Source of the DNA: Costus lasius
Taxonomy: Eukaryota; Streptophyta; Magnoliopsida; Zingiberales; Costaceae
Length of the DNA: 64,000 bases
NCBI GenBank assembly: GCA_027563935.2
Contig: CM050453.2
Span: 68,928,018 to 68,992,017, forward strand
Direction of reading: 5' to 3'
Shown piece by piece: positions 32,191-43,165 of this stretch (positions are counted from its first letter, which is position 1; each line of letters begins with the position of its first letter). The notes under the pieces were generated by a model. The model saw only the letters and a list, made by a program, of their open reading frames with translations. It searched no databases and was not told where the DNA came from. Position numbers and translations under genes: made by a program.

Positions 32191-33999
32191 TAGGTTTTAT
32201 ATATTCATATGATTGCTTATGGTGATCCATGTATGATTGAATGTTTAGATCTAATATTTCTCATCATGCGAAAATACCAGATAGATGTATTTTGTTTGTG
32301 GCGCATGTATGAGATGAACTTTTGTTGGCGCATGCTTTACATGTTTTAGTTTTTGTTTTCAAAACTTTCATGACATGCGCGACTCACTATAGATCTAAGG
32401 CCTTACTGTAAACCCTTAGACGGGTTATTAGGGTTGAAGTCATCCCCTAGGTTAGATCCAAAATGTCTGATCAGACCATCTGACAGCCTTGATGGGTTGA
32501 CCAGATAGCACCTGTGCGCAAGCATCTGGTGGCTATAGGTCGACTGCAGACAGGCGTGTAGCGGTGTCTGATTGAGACGACTAGTGAACACACATGAGTT
32601 AGGCCCGGGGTCACACCCGCTTGCCAGAACTCATGAGGGTTGTTCAGCCCTGGCGCATGCATGGTTGACCTTTTGGTCGACTCAAGTCGGTTAGGACTTG
32701 GTGCATGCAAGGGCACTGGATCTGACTAGGTTGGATGAGTGGATCCCTAGTAATGGACCGTTGTAAGGTAGTGAGGGCATATAAGAAAATTAAAATTGAT
32801 GCCTATGGGGTTTTCGAAATTTAATTTTCATGATTGGATCACATAATGATTGATGCCTATGCTTGTTTATTTATTCTTATGTGGGCTGCCCATGTTAAAT
32901 GTGTGCTGTGCTGGGGCCTGCGTGCCTGTATTAAAATGTAAATTAATTATTGTGATCTGCGCATCACATTGTTTTAATTTATAAAATGTAATTGACCTGC
33001 GAGTCAATCTTGTCTAGATAGATTAATTTGTAAGTTAATCAGACAAGAGCACAGAGTACACTTGGCAGAGGCGCATGCAGCTTGATGCTAGACCAGGAGG
33101 GAGGTCCAGGGTTCGACTCTGGGACCGGGCGCATTTTCCCTGGTGGGCGCACCTCAGTTGCAAATGGCGCTTGAGCCCTGGTTTGGGCCTGATGAGCAGC
33201 TAAAGACCCATGAAGAAAAGCAAGTGAAGACTTAAGTATCTTAAGGTCTTACTTAGGCTATGGGCTTTTACCACATAAGATCCATGCTTTCTTTTATTGT
33301 TTAAATAAGTAGAATAGCATGATTTATTTATCTTCTGCTATCACCATAGGAATTGCATGATAGTGAAGAAGATAAAAGACCGTTAAAATCCAACGCTAAA
33401 ATATCAAGCTCGTATGTCTTCTGACGCGAAACCTCACTGTTCTGATTATCGTTGGAGCCGTATTGTACCCACTCAGTGGGCACGTCCATCTATCTTCAGA
33501 CGGTGCGGGATTACACCTGCGTGTTACAGAGAAGGGATTTATCGCTTCTCGTTGCTCAGCATAGCACGTGGTGGTCCAGGGAGTAGGTCGGGTCAGCTTG
33601 ACCATGTAGGCTACATATGTGGCGCATATGGTAGCGCATGGAGGCAGCCATCTGTGGGGTCAGAGATTGTGTTGTACCAACTCAGTTGGCACAGTCTGCT
33701 GGATTGCCCAGATGAAGGGGAATCGCACGGGTTGGCGATTGGCAGGGACTGCCTACCAGAAATTAGTGCTTGTACTCTCTGTGCATCTTATCTCGCCTGA
33801 GCGGGACGCGGAGACCAAGTATGAAATCTGGATCCCATCTCACTAAAAGAGTTTTACTCTTTCGGGCTGTTTTGCTGGATTTTTCAGCCAGATAAAATAG
33901 TGAGAAAAAGGAATCATTCTTAAGTCCTGATTGATTCTTAACATTGATACTGACCTTGCTGTTCTTGCATTGTTGTAGATACCTGCAGCAACGAACACC
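32191..33999 (+). other. copia-3 untranslated leader with conserved hairpins
   Basis: It is collinear with the copia-2 leader, most strongly from 33350 on. Hairpin 1 at 33459-33484 has the same inner stem as copia-2. Hairpin 2 at 33664-33697 has C to T at 33667, giving a G-U pair. Hairpin 3 at 33741-33753 is GGCAG-GGA-CTGCC, a base-pair swap relative to copia-2. A tRNA-T-arm-like CCAGGGTTCGACTCTGG (33106-33122) lies in a stretch absent from copia-2. Confidence 0.75.
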
Positions 34000-36900
34000 A
34001 TGAGCTTCAATGTGCGATCCCTACTGGAAAGAGAGAAGTTTGCTGGGCCGAACTTCTCAGACTGGTTCGGACACCTTAAGATTGTTCTTAAGGCAGAGAG
34101 GAAACTGTATGTCCTCAAGACGGCGATACCGCCTCAGCCCGCTCCGAACGCCGCAAGGGCGGTTCGGGAAGCTTATGAAAAGCACGTCAATGATAGCATT
34201 GATGTCGCTTGCCTGATGCTAGCGTCTATGACGCCACCGCTGTAGCGTCAGCATGAGGATATGTCTGCTATAGACATGATAGCAAACCTCAAGATGCTGT
34301 ATGCTGCACAGGCGAGGACAGAACGCTATAATCTGACAAAGCTGTTCTTTCAGAGCAAACTGGCTGAAGGGAGCCCAGTGGGAGCTCACGTGCTCAAGAT
34401 GATTGGGCACAAGGAGGCTCTAGAGAAACTGGGGCATACCATCAATCAGGAGCTTGCTGTAGACATTATTCTGCAGTCTCTCCCGCCCTCTTTCGATGCG
34501 TTCATTATTAACTTTAATATGAACAAAATCGATTGTACTCCGGCAGAGCTGCTGAATATGCTCTTGACTACTGAGGAAACTCTGAAGGGAAAGCCTTCAA
34601 CCTCTGTCTTAATGGTTCCTTCAAGGAACAAGAAGAAGGGGAAGAAGGGCAAGACCCCTGTCAAGAGTTACAGCAAGGCACTGAAGCAAAAAGTCAAGCG
34701 GTCAAAGGAATACAGATGTTTCCACTGTGGCCAGCTAGGTCACTGGAAAAAGGACTGTAAAGCGCTCCAAGGAGATAAGAGGGGAAGCTTTGCTTCTGGC
34801 TCAGGTATATACGTGACGGAAGTCATGGTTTCATCTTCTTCTCTTTCATGGGTGTTGGACACTGCATGTGGAGTTCACATTTGTTCAAATGTACAGGAAC
34901 TCAAGAGAAGAAGACAGGTGGGACAGCATGAGGTGGACCTACGAGTTGGAAACGGGGCACGGGTTGCTGCTGTTGCTGTAGGAGACTATTTCATCTCTTT
35001 GCCATCTGGACTTGTATTAGAACTAAACAGTTGTTACTTTGTTCCCAGCATTACTAAGAATATTATCTCTATTCTTGCTCTTGTCAGGAAGGGATTTTCC
35101 TTTGAATGCAATATTTCAAAGTGTGTTTTATCTTTTGATAATATTGTTTATGCTACTGGTTCAATTAACAATGGGTTATTCATGTTGGACATGGAATGTT
35201 CTATACAAAATATTGATATTAAGAAAGCCAAGTATGCTGATGACAGCACCTTGCTATGGCATAGTCGTTTAGGCCATATTAACAAGAAACGCATTAAGCG
35301 GTTGCATGATCATGGACTGCTGGGATCATTCTCCTATGAGGAGATTGATACATGCAAGGCTTGTTTAATGGGTAAAAATGACGAAGTCACCTTTTCCTAA
35401 CAAAGGTCAAAGGGCTTCAGGTTTACTTGACCTTATACACAGTGATGTGTGTGGGCCATTTAGTAAACATGCCAGAGGTGGCTATCAGTACTTCATTACC
35501 TTTACTGATGATTTCAGTAGATATGGGTATGTCTATTTAATGAGACATAAGAGTGAATCTTTTGACAAGTTCAAAGAGTTCAAGAATGAAGTACAGAATC
35601 AGCTAGGCCGAAATATCAAGGCACTTCGTTCTGATCGAGGTGGAGAATACCTAAGTCATGCGTTTACTGACTATCTGAAGGAGTGTGGGATTATCTCACA
35701 GCTCACTCTGCCAGGAACACCGCAATGGAATGGTGTGTCCGAAAGGAGAAATAGAACGTTACTTGATATGGTTCGTTCTATGATGAGTCAGGCTACTCTT
35801 CCATATTCCTTTTGGGGATTTGCACTGGAAACAGCTGCAAAGGTACTAAACCGAGTGCCATCCAAGGCAGTTTCAAAGACCCCATATGAATTATGGTATG
35901 GGAAACAGCCTAGCTTGACATTTATCAGGATCTGGGGCTGCGAGGCTTATGTTAAAAGGCTCGCCTCTGGGAAACTAGAGAGCAGATCTGACAAATGTAT
36001 CTTTGTCGGTTACCCTAATGAAACTAAGGGTTATTATTTCTACGATCCCAAAGAGAACAAGGTATTTGTTGCTCGGACGGCCATATTTCTTGAGAAGGAG
36101 TTTCTTCTGCAAGAGGCCAGTGGGAGAGAAATAAAGTTGGATGAGAATCCAGAAGAAGGACAAAGTAGTCAAGCACAGTTGGATGAGCCTGAGCCGGTTG
36201 ATCAGGTTATTGAACAACCTGAGGCTTAGATATCACGGGAACCGCAAAGATCGGGAAGGATCCATCGACAGCCTGAGCGCTATGACGGAGTCTACATCAT
36301 TGATAATGATGAACCCCTTACTTATGCGGATGCGGTCACTGGACCGGAATCAGCGAGATGGCTTGAAGCTATGCGCGCCGAGATGGACTCCATGTCAGAT
36401 AACCAAGTTTGGGATTTGGTTGATCCGCCTCCGGGAGTAATCCCTATAGGCTGTAAATGGATCTTCAAGAAGAAGATTGACATGGATGGTAACGTGGTTA
36501 CCTATAAAGGCAGGCTAGTTGCGAAAGGTTTCAAACAAATCTACGGGATAGATTATGATGAAACTTTCTCACCTGTAGCTATGTTTAAGTCTATTCGGAT
36601 TCTTTTCGCGATAGCTGCATATTATGATTATGAGATCTGGCAAATGGATGTGAAGACAGCTTTCCTGAATGGAAATCTGGATGAGGATGTGTATATGACA
36701 CAACCAGAAGGTTTCACTAATCCATCAGATCGTCATAAGATATGCAAGTTAAAGAAGTCCATTTATGGACTTAAACAAGCATCTAGAAGCTGGAATATTC
36801 GTTTTGATGAATCAATCAGTGAGTTTGGTTTCATCAAGAACGAGGATGACCCGTGTGTATATAAGAGGTTTAGTGGGAGCGTGATTACTTTCCTAGTCCT

Positions 36901-37885
36901 CTACGTCGATGATATCTTGATCATTGGAAACGACATTCCTGAAATGCATGCGGTTAAGGCATAGTTAAGAAAGTGTTTCCAGATGAAAGATCTTGGAGAA
37001 GCAGCCTATGTGTTAGGTGTGAAGATCTATAGGGATAGATCTAAGAGGCTTCTCGGGTTGTGCCAGAGTACTTACATCGATAAAGTCCTGGAGAGATTTC
37101 ATTTAGAGAATTCTAAAAGAGGATATCTTCCAGTCAGACATGGTCTGAATCTTTCAAAGAGTCAGTGTCCACAAACACAGACTGAGAAAGATGAAATGGA
37201 CAATACGCCTTATGCTTCGGCTATTGGGTCCATTATGTATGCGATGTTGTGTACTCGCCCAGACGTCGCTTACGGGTTAAGCGTGACCAGTCGGTTCCAA
37301 AGTAATCCAGGTCAGGCGCACTGGATTGCGGTCAAGAACATTTTAAAATATCTGCGGAGGACCAAAGATATGTTCTTGGTGTATGGTGGTCAGGAAGAAC
37401 TCAGTATTGAAGGATATACTGACGCTTCGTTCCAATCTGACCAGGATGATTTCCGATCGCAATCAGGCTATGTTTTTAGCTTGAATGGAGGAGCGGTGGT
37501 GTGGAAGAGTTTCAAACAGTCAACTGTTGCTGATTCCACAACAGAAGCCGAGTATGTTGCAGCCTCGGAAGCATCCAAGGAGGCAGTGTGGATTCGTAAG
37601 TTCGTGAGAGAACTTGGTGTTGTTCCTTCGAGTGCAGATCCTTTGGTTATCTTCTGTGATAACACTGGAGCAATCGCACAAGCAAAGGAACCACGGTCGC
37701 ACCAGAAGTCCAAGCACATACAGAGACGGTTTCATTTGATCAGGGAGATCATAGATCGTGGCGAGATCAAAGTCTGCAAGGTTCATACAGATGACAATCT
37801 GGAAGACCCGCTTACCAAGCCTCTAGCGCAGCAGAAGCATGAGAAGCACTGTAATAATATGGGTTTGAGATTTCTCAACCAATAG
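34000..37885 (+). pseudogene. copia-3 gag-pol, three ambers and one frameshift
   Basis: The ATG at 34000 and domain order match copia-2. Lesions: TAG at 34243-34245 in gag (CAG in copia-2); one extra A in the run at 35374-35378, just after the integrase zinc region (CKACLMGK); TAG at 36227-36229 (CAG in copia-2) between integrase and RT; TAG at 36962-36964 (TGG in copies 1 and 2) in RT after YVDD. The CCHC knuckle, protease LDTACG, integrase Asp/Asp/Glu, RT YVDD and RNase H motifs are otherwise present. It ends MGLRFLNQ before the polypurine tract at 37895-37905. It cannot make a complete polyprotein unless suppressed, so this copy probably moved using proteins from another copy. Confidence 0.93.
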
Positions 37886-37905
37886 ATTAAGTGCAAGTGG
37901 GAGAT

Positions 37906-39586
37906 TGTTGGGGTATGCCCTTAAGGCTAATGTTTGAGGCCTTGGGATTGTAACAGTATCATGTATAAACTCTTATGTTTATAAAGGCATGGTTGTTATT
38001 CAGTTTGTTACATTGTCTGCTGCAATAAGTGTACTTCTGAATAATGTCTCAAAGCTGTTCAGCTAGGCTGACATGCAGTTAAGTCCTTAGTTGATATATC
38101 TTGGTGAACATGAGACAGCCTTGATATGATTAAGACTAATATGTGTTCTAATCTTATAGGATGCTTCGAGCATGGAATAAGATGTAGACTCATGGGTACA
38201 TTGGATGTACTGGACAGACCCTATTTGGATATTCAATTGCTTGTCACAATGTGAATAATCCTTGTTTGCTACAAGTGGCACATGTCCTCTGACTTGAGAT
38301 CACTTGTGTTTCTAAATGATGATTGTCATTGTTTTGAGGTAGTTCAATATCATTTGAAACATAATGGTTATAGACTATCTTGGATGGTGAGCTTGAGTCA
38401 TGTTAGGGCACTAGTGATAGATATAGGATTGCCGTCTCCTTGTTTGGAGTGTGATGTTCTAATGGGGCCCCCTGGATGAGATGATTGAGAGAGTGTATGG
38501 CCATACCCAGGTGACTGTGTTCATCTGATCTAATCATGCTCATCATATTGGAGTTACAAGCTTGACACGCTTGTCCAATAAGAACATCCAGTGGCAAAGG
38601 AATCATGTATGCCTAGTGAGTTGATTCACACTTGTGCTGTTGTTTGGGTGTAGTCTTGGAAGACTCTTTTCTTTATATCGGGAGACAGTGATGTGTTGCT
38701 AGATACCCCTCACTGTTCGTGATAACGTAAGTTATCGTTACCGACATTTAAAGGAAACCCTCAGGGTCGCACAATTTGATGATATGACTTACTTAAGTCA
38801 GATCATGTGGACTGAATTGTTTAAGTTCAGTTTAAAGGAATTTAGTCTCTGATTGTAAGTGAGATCTGGTCTGATCATGTTTGATTGATTAGGGCTTGAG
38901 ATCGGTAAGCTTCGATTGAGAGAATGGATGCTAGATCGGTGAGATCAGAAGCATCGAGAGATCAACGGTTAGATCTGAAGCCTTAGGGTTTAATTGAGAT
39001 CTAGACTAATTGCTTGGCTTATTTGGTTTCTTGAACTGAACCAACTTGAACCGGCTCATCATATGAGCGCATGGTTCAAAGGGGAGAGCTAATAGCGTTA
39101 AGGAAAATTCATGGTCGCATGAATTGGAGACTTTGCTATTTTTAGATAGCACTTCTCTAAACGTGACCACGCCTCACGTTAACGCAAAAAAGGGAAGCTC
39201 TATTCTCGCCTCTCGCCCTTCTCTCTCGACACACTCGTGTGTGGTGACGACTTCAAGTCTCTAGGAGAGGATTCGGCCAAGAAGAAAAAAAATATCTCTT
39301 TCCTTCCACACGACAAGCACCTCTTGGAACCTTGCTAGCACAAGGAGCACCAAGGGAGTAGGCGGCTTCTTCATCTTGTGTGCGCATCCTTTGGAGGAGA
39401 TCCTCTCGCTCTCTGCTTCCAAGACACCATCCAAGAGATGGCGATGGTATGGATCTTTCTCTTCTATACTAGCATTCGAAAGTTGATCATATGATATATT
39501 AAGATCTCTTGAAACCCTAGCTTCCCATGCGAATTTTATATGCGCCTCCCTTAGGGTTTCGGCCCCCTAGATTAAGGGGACTTTCA
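37906..39586 (+). repeat. copia-3 3' LTR (family 1)
   Basis: It has the same length as the 5' LTR and is nearly identical to it. The hairpin is at 38721-38736. It is followed by GTTTC (39587-39591). Confidence 0.95.
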
Positions 39587-39591
39587 GTTTC

Positions 39592-40321
39592 CCTGAAAAT
39601 TTCACCGACTAAGATGCTCTGTACATCTCTCAACGAAGAACCCGAAGGCGGCGGCAATCTCTTTGATTTCCCCTTCCATCGTCGATTAAAATTGAGGCCT
39701 TTTGTCTTGAAATCTTCTCCTCCTTATATAGATCTCTTTCCTTCTTTCCGATTTTGAAATCGTGTCCTAAATCTCCTGAAATCAGCTCAAAAACTTTGGC
39801 AAATAGTAACAGTGGAAGACTTAGGCAAACATGGCTAATAGGGTTAGAATTACAGCCATGGAATACATTACGGCAATGCCGTAATCTTTTCTGTGCAAAA
39901 TCTTGGAATAATTATGGCCCGTAATAATAATCACGGCAGTGCCGTGATTTTCTCTGTGTAATTCTCTGGGATAATTATGGCCAGTGAAAATTATCACGGC
40001 AGTGCCATGATTCATTCCGCAAGCTCCAATAAAACCACGGCCGTAATAATATTTACGGCCTTGTCGTAATTTTGCCAAAAACTTTGTTTTGCTAGAAAAT
40101 TTGCAAGTATTTCCTTCTTAATGACTGGAATTCGTCCATGCATTCAAATTACTTGAAAATCCATCAAAATTAAGCCTTTTGCCTGAAATTGATCAAAAAC
40201 AAGAAAAGGTGTAGATTCCAAAGTATTTGACAAATAAGGCTTAAAAACAAGCAAAAGAGCATAAATATGACACAAAAGACTAGACAATTGGTATAAAATA
40301 TACAATGAATTTTTGAGTCAT
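39592..40321 (-). repeat. Element B 3' LTR, terminal part
   Basis: It continues the Athila-like LTR after copia-3 and ends (plus strand) TTTTTGAGTCATCA. It is followed by the CATAAGGCTCAAAT and GCTTGTCCCCAAGCA block found beside element A's 3' LTR, so this is B's 3' LTR. It is clearly diverged from the element A LTR. Confidence 0.8.
39847..40075 (-). repeat. TACGG palindrome array, copy 5 (element B LTR), 63-bp units
   Basis: Palindromes at 39867-39885, 39930-39948 and 39993-40011 are exactly 63 bp apart. The first is ATTACGG..CCGTAAT and the second ATCACGG..CCGTGAT, so both arms changed together. The third has one arm changed further (CCATGAT). A fourth, degenerate unit lies near 40038-40070. 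Confidence 0.85.
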
Positions 40322-41669
40322 CAAAATACATAAGGCTCAAATCTTGCTTGTCCCCAAGCAAATAAATAGAGAACAACGCTGAATATGGAGAATATGCTCC
40401 TTTATTAAAAATAAATTTCTAAAATTTAACCACTTATGAAAAATTCCACCAAATGCTACATAAAATTTTAAATAAATACACCGTACTCTGAAATTAATCC
40501 TTAAGATTCACAACTTAACTAAATAAAACTTCATAACTTGTGTAATAAATAGAATCTCAATCTCATGAACTTACCCAAGTTTCAGTTTAAATCCATAAAA
40601 CTTTTGTTTACAAAAATAGAATCTCCAAAATCTTTTTCTACTCAAAATCCTCTATTTTCTCTTTCTGTTTCATCTTTGACATTCTCTAAATCGACTACCA
40701 CCTTTTTTTCTAGTAACGAATTTAGAGTACATCGACCACATAGCCGATGTAATAGAACTCATATCTCTTTGGTAGGAAGAATCTTACCTAAGATAGTAGA
40801 GTTAATATCAAATGATTTTTCCATGGTATGTACCCACATAGATACACACTTTTTATTTGGGACTTCAACTCATAATTTCGATACCATTGCTAATTTTACA
40901 CAGTGCCAAGTAGAAAAGTCATTTTTCTTTTTCTCTTCTTTTTTATCTTGACTTCAACTCATGGCTTCGGTACCACTGCCAATTTTTCGCAGTGCCAAGT
41001 AGAGGAGTCATTTTCTCTTTTTGGATCTTGGATTCTTTCTTCCCAACAAATAGTAAAATAGATTAAATGTCAACTAGGTTAATCAATCGACATCAATTCA
41101 AAAATTACGCTCATATGATCATTTTATTTTAGAAAGATGTTTCACTCTTAGATTGCACAACATACCTATCCCAAAACCTCATGCATCAATCAATGAAAAA
41201 TTCAATAAGTAGATGTATATTGAAGAAATAAATTCAGCATAAGAGGTATATCTCCGTTCACAAGCATTTGTTATGCATAGACGATCATCATCATTATAAT
41301 AAAATAAGCGTATCAACATAGCAATACATCCATCAAGATTTCACAAGAATTAAAGAACACATATCATCAAAAGAAGTTAGTGCATATATCCAAGAACAAA
41401 AGACATCATTCAGTTATAAGTCATACAATCCAAAAACCAGAATGTATCTACATATGGTGCCCAATAACATCGTCATCAAATATCACAATATCAGGGTACA
41501 ACCAAATCGAAACAATATGAAAAATTCAAAAGAACACAAATAAGAAATCGAGGAACACCAGACGCAAGATGTATGACTGAATCATCCTTCCCTACAAAAA
41601 ATATGCATTATTAATGATGTATAAAAACAAATAAAGTGCAAGTAGGGAAAAGGAATACACACAAAGCTT
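40322..41669 (-). other. Element B 3' untranslated region
   Basis: It is collinear with element A 10562-11769. It includes the conserved AAGCAAG block near 40345 and the tandem duplication at about 40859-40935 and 40950-41017, with CTTCGGTACCACTGCC and CAGTGCCAAGTAGA blocks. ORFs here have no recognisable similarity. Confidence 0.7.
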
Positions 41670-42965
41670 CTACTCAACGGCGTTGGTATCTGTCTCCTCG
41701 TCCTCTTCCTCAGCTGGAGCGGCCTCTTCCATAGGGTCATCCTGACCATCTCCTTGATCTACTTCTTTACTCTCATAGCCAAATTGTTCCCACAGAATTC
41801 CCCTCACGTCCTCTATGTCTTCATGCAAGTGCCCAATTGCATTAAGCACCTTCTCCATGAGGCAACCCTGACGGTATACCTATGTAGAAATGGCCTGAAA
41901 ACCGGGATCCTGGGCACTCGACCAACCTCTCTGATTAGGCGCAGCTCTGCATGATGAAGATCCGGTAGCTCTGTGTGGTGGAGAATCCATGCTCATGCCA
42001 AAAGGGTCATCACTACCACCCCAGGTGGGTGGTGGTGGTACTGAATCCAATGGTGTAGGAGTGGCATCGGCAGCTACACTTGGGGAAAGCTTCCAATTTG
42101 CTTGATTCTGGACCGTAGTTCTCTCTTTGTTGGGTAATGGTCATGTAGGAGAACCAAGTCTAAGAACCAAACAATAGGTGTCACCTTCTCGCACAATCAT
42201 CTTCATAGCCATGCACAACTCTATGTCTATCCTGGCATTCCCTCTAGCAATCTCAACCCCATATGGCTCCACACCCAAAAAAGTTCAATAGGAGTAAGCA
42301 AACCTCCTATAACAATAGCACCTCTCTTTGCTCATGATACTTTATCAAAGTGTTTAATCAAGAAAAAGGCTAAATCTACTAGATAACCGTGGAGCATGCA
42401 CCAAAGGAAATAAAGCTCATATTGACAAATCATACCATCACTATCTCCATGTCCGAAGATGGTGTGTGCCAAAACTTGAAGCGCGTATCGTATGCAGGGG
42501 TTTGAGATGCTGGTGGCTCTTGCTGATGAAGGTGAAAAACTTGATTCTGAGGTAATATGATTCCAGAATGCATGTTCAATGAATCCTACTAGTGGGTATG
42601 TGCGTCCTCCTCCTGGTAGTTAGAAGATGACTCTGATATCTAGGAGCGTGAGGCTCCTCTCAATATTTGCAAGGCGGAAGGTAATCTAATCCTCTGCCTC
42701 ATGCCAATGGTACTCATGAAGATCCATATCCAAGCTACTAAAAAACTCCAAAACTAGGGGAGATAAATCTATGGTGAAATATAGAAAAACTTCTTCGCCA
42801 TAAACTGATCAAACATGCAGTACACATCCTCATAGAGCCCGAGGATCTCTAATATGCATTTATCAGCATACTTAGTGTTGACAATGCGCTTGGTAAGCAG
42901 CTTTATACCTCCTTTCATGTTCTACATCCATACATACAATCCCGTAGGGATTTGGAGGTGGTGGT
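41670..42965 (-). pseudogene. ATHILA-type ORF remnant of element B, 5' end cut by element C
   Basis: It is collinear with 11770-13140 of element A. It includes the NPYGI block near 42945 (plus strand CCCGTAGGGATTTGG), the YVHR-like region, a GGLLTPI-like block near 42300 and an open acidic tail of 62 codons (MEKVLNAIGHLHEDIE to stop 41670). Several frame breaks lie between. It keeps CAG at the site where element A has TAG (YRQG near 41875). The coding start is missing: at 42966 the plus-strand LTR of element C begins, with GTGGT (42961-42965) as the candidate target copy. Confidence 0.75.
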
Positions 42966-43165
42966 TGATGACATCAAAATTCATAGTATATTTTTTGTCA
43001 TTTCTTTTTTTTATTTTTGTGTCATATTTATGCTTCTTTGCTTATTTATGCCCTTTTTATCAAATATTGCAGGACCTACTTCTATTTTAGTTTTTGATGA
43101 TTTTTAGGTAAAAATGCATGATTTTAAGGCGTTTTCAAGCAATTTCAGATACAAAGAAGAATTCC
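42966..43165 (+). repeat. Element C 5' LTR, first ~200 bp
   Basis: It begins TGATGACATCAAAATTCATAG, the sense-strand start of Athila-like LTRs (compare the complement of 8780-8970). It holds TTTGTCATTTC, TATCAAATATTGCAGGA and GGCGTTTTCAAGCA blocks. It stops at about 43165 (GAAGAATTCCC), where chromodomain-element pol sequence starts, so the rest of the LTR was lost. Confidence 0.8.

Larger units (their letters stand above)
30496..39586 (+). mobile_element. copia-3: complete Ty1/copia element
   Basis: Two LTRs of 1681 bp each enclose a primer site, leader, gag-pol and polypurine tract, with the duplication GTTTC (30491-30495 and 39587-39591). By eye I find three differences between the LTRs (near 31378, 31404 and 31664 against 38788, 38814 and 39074), making this the youngest insertion in the window. 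Gag-pol nevertheless has three stops and a frameshift. Confidence 0.95.
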
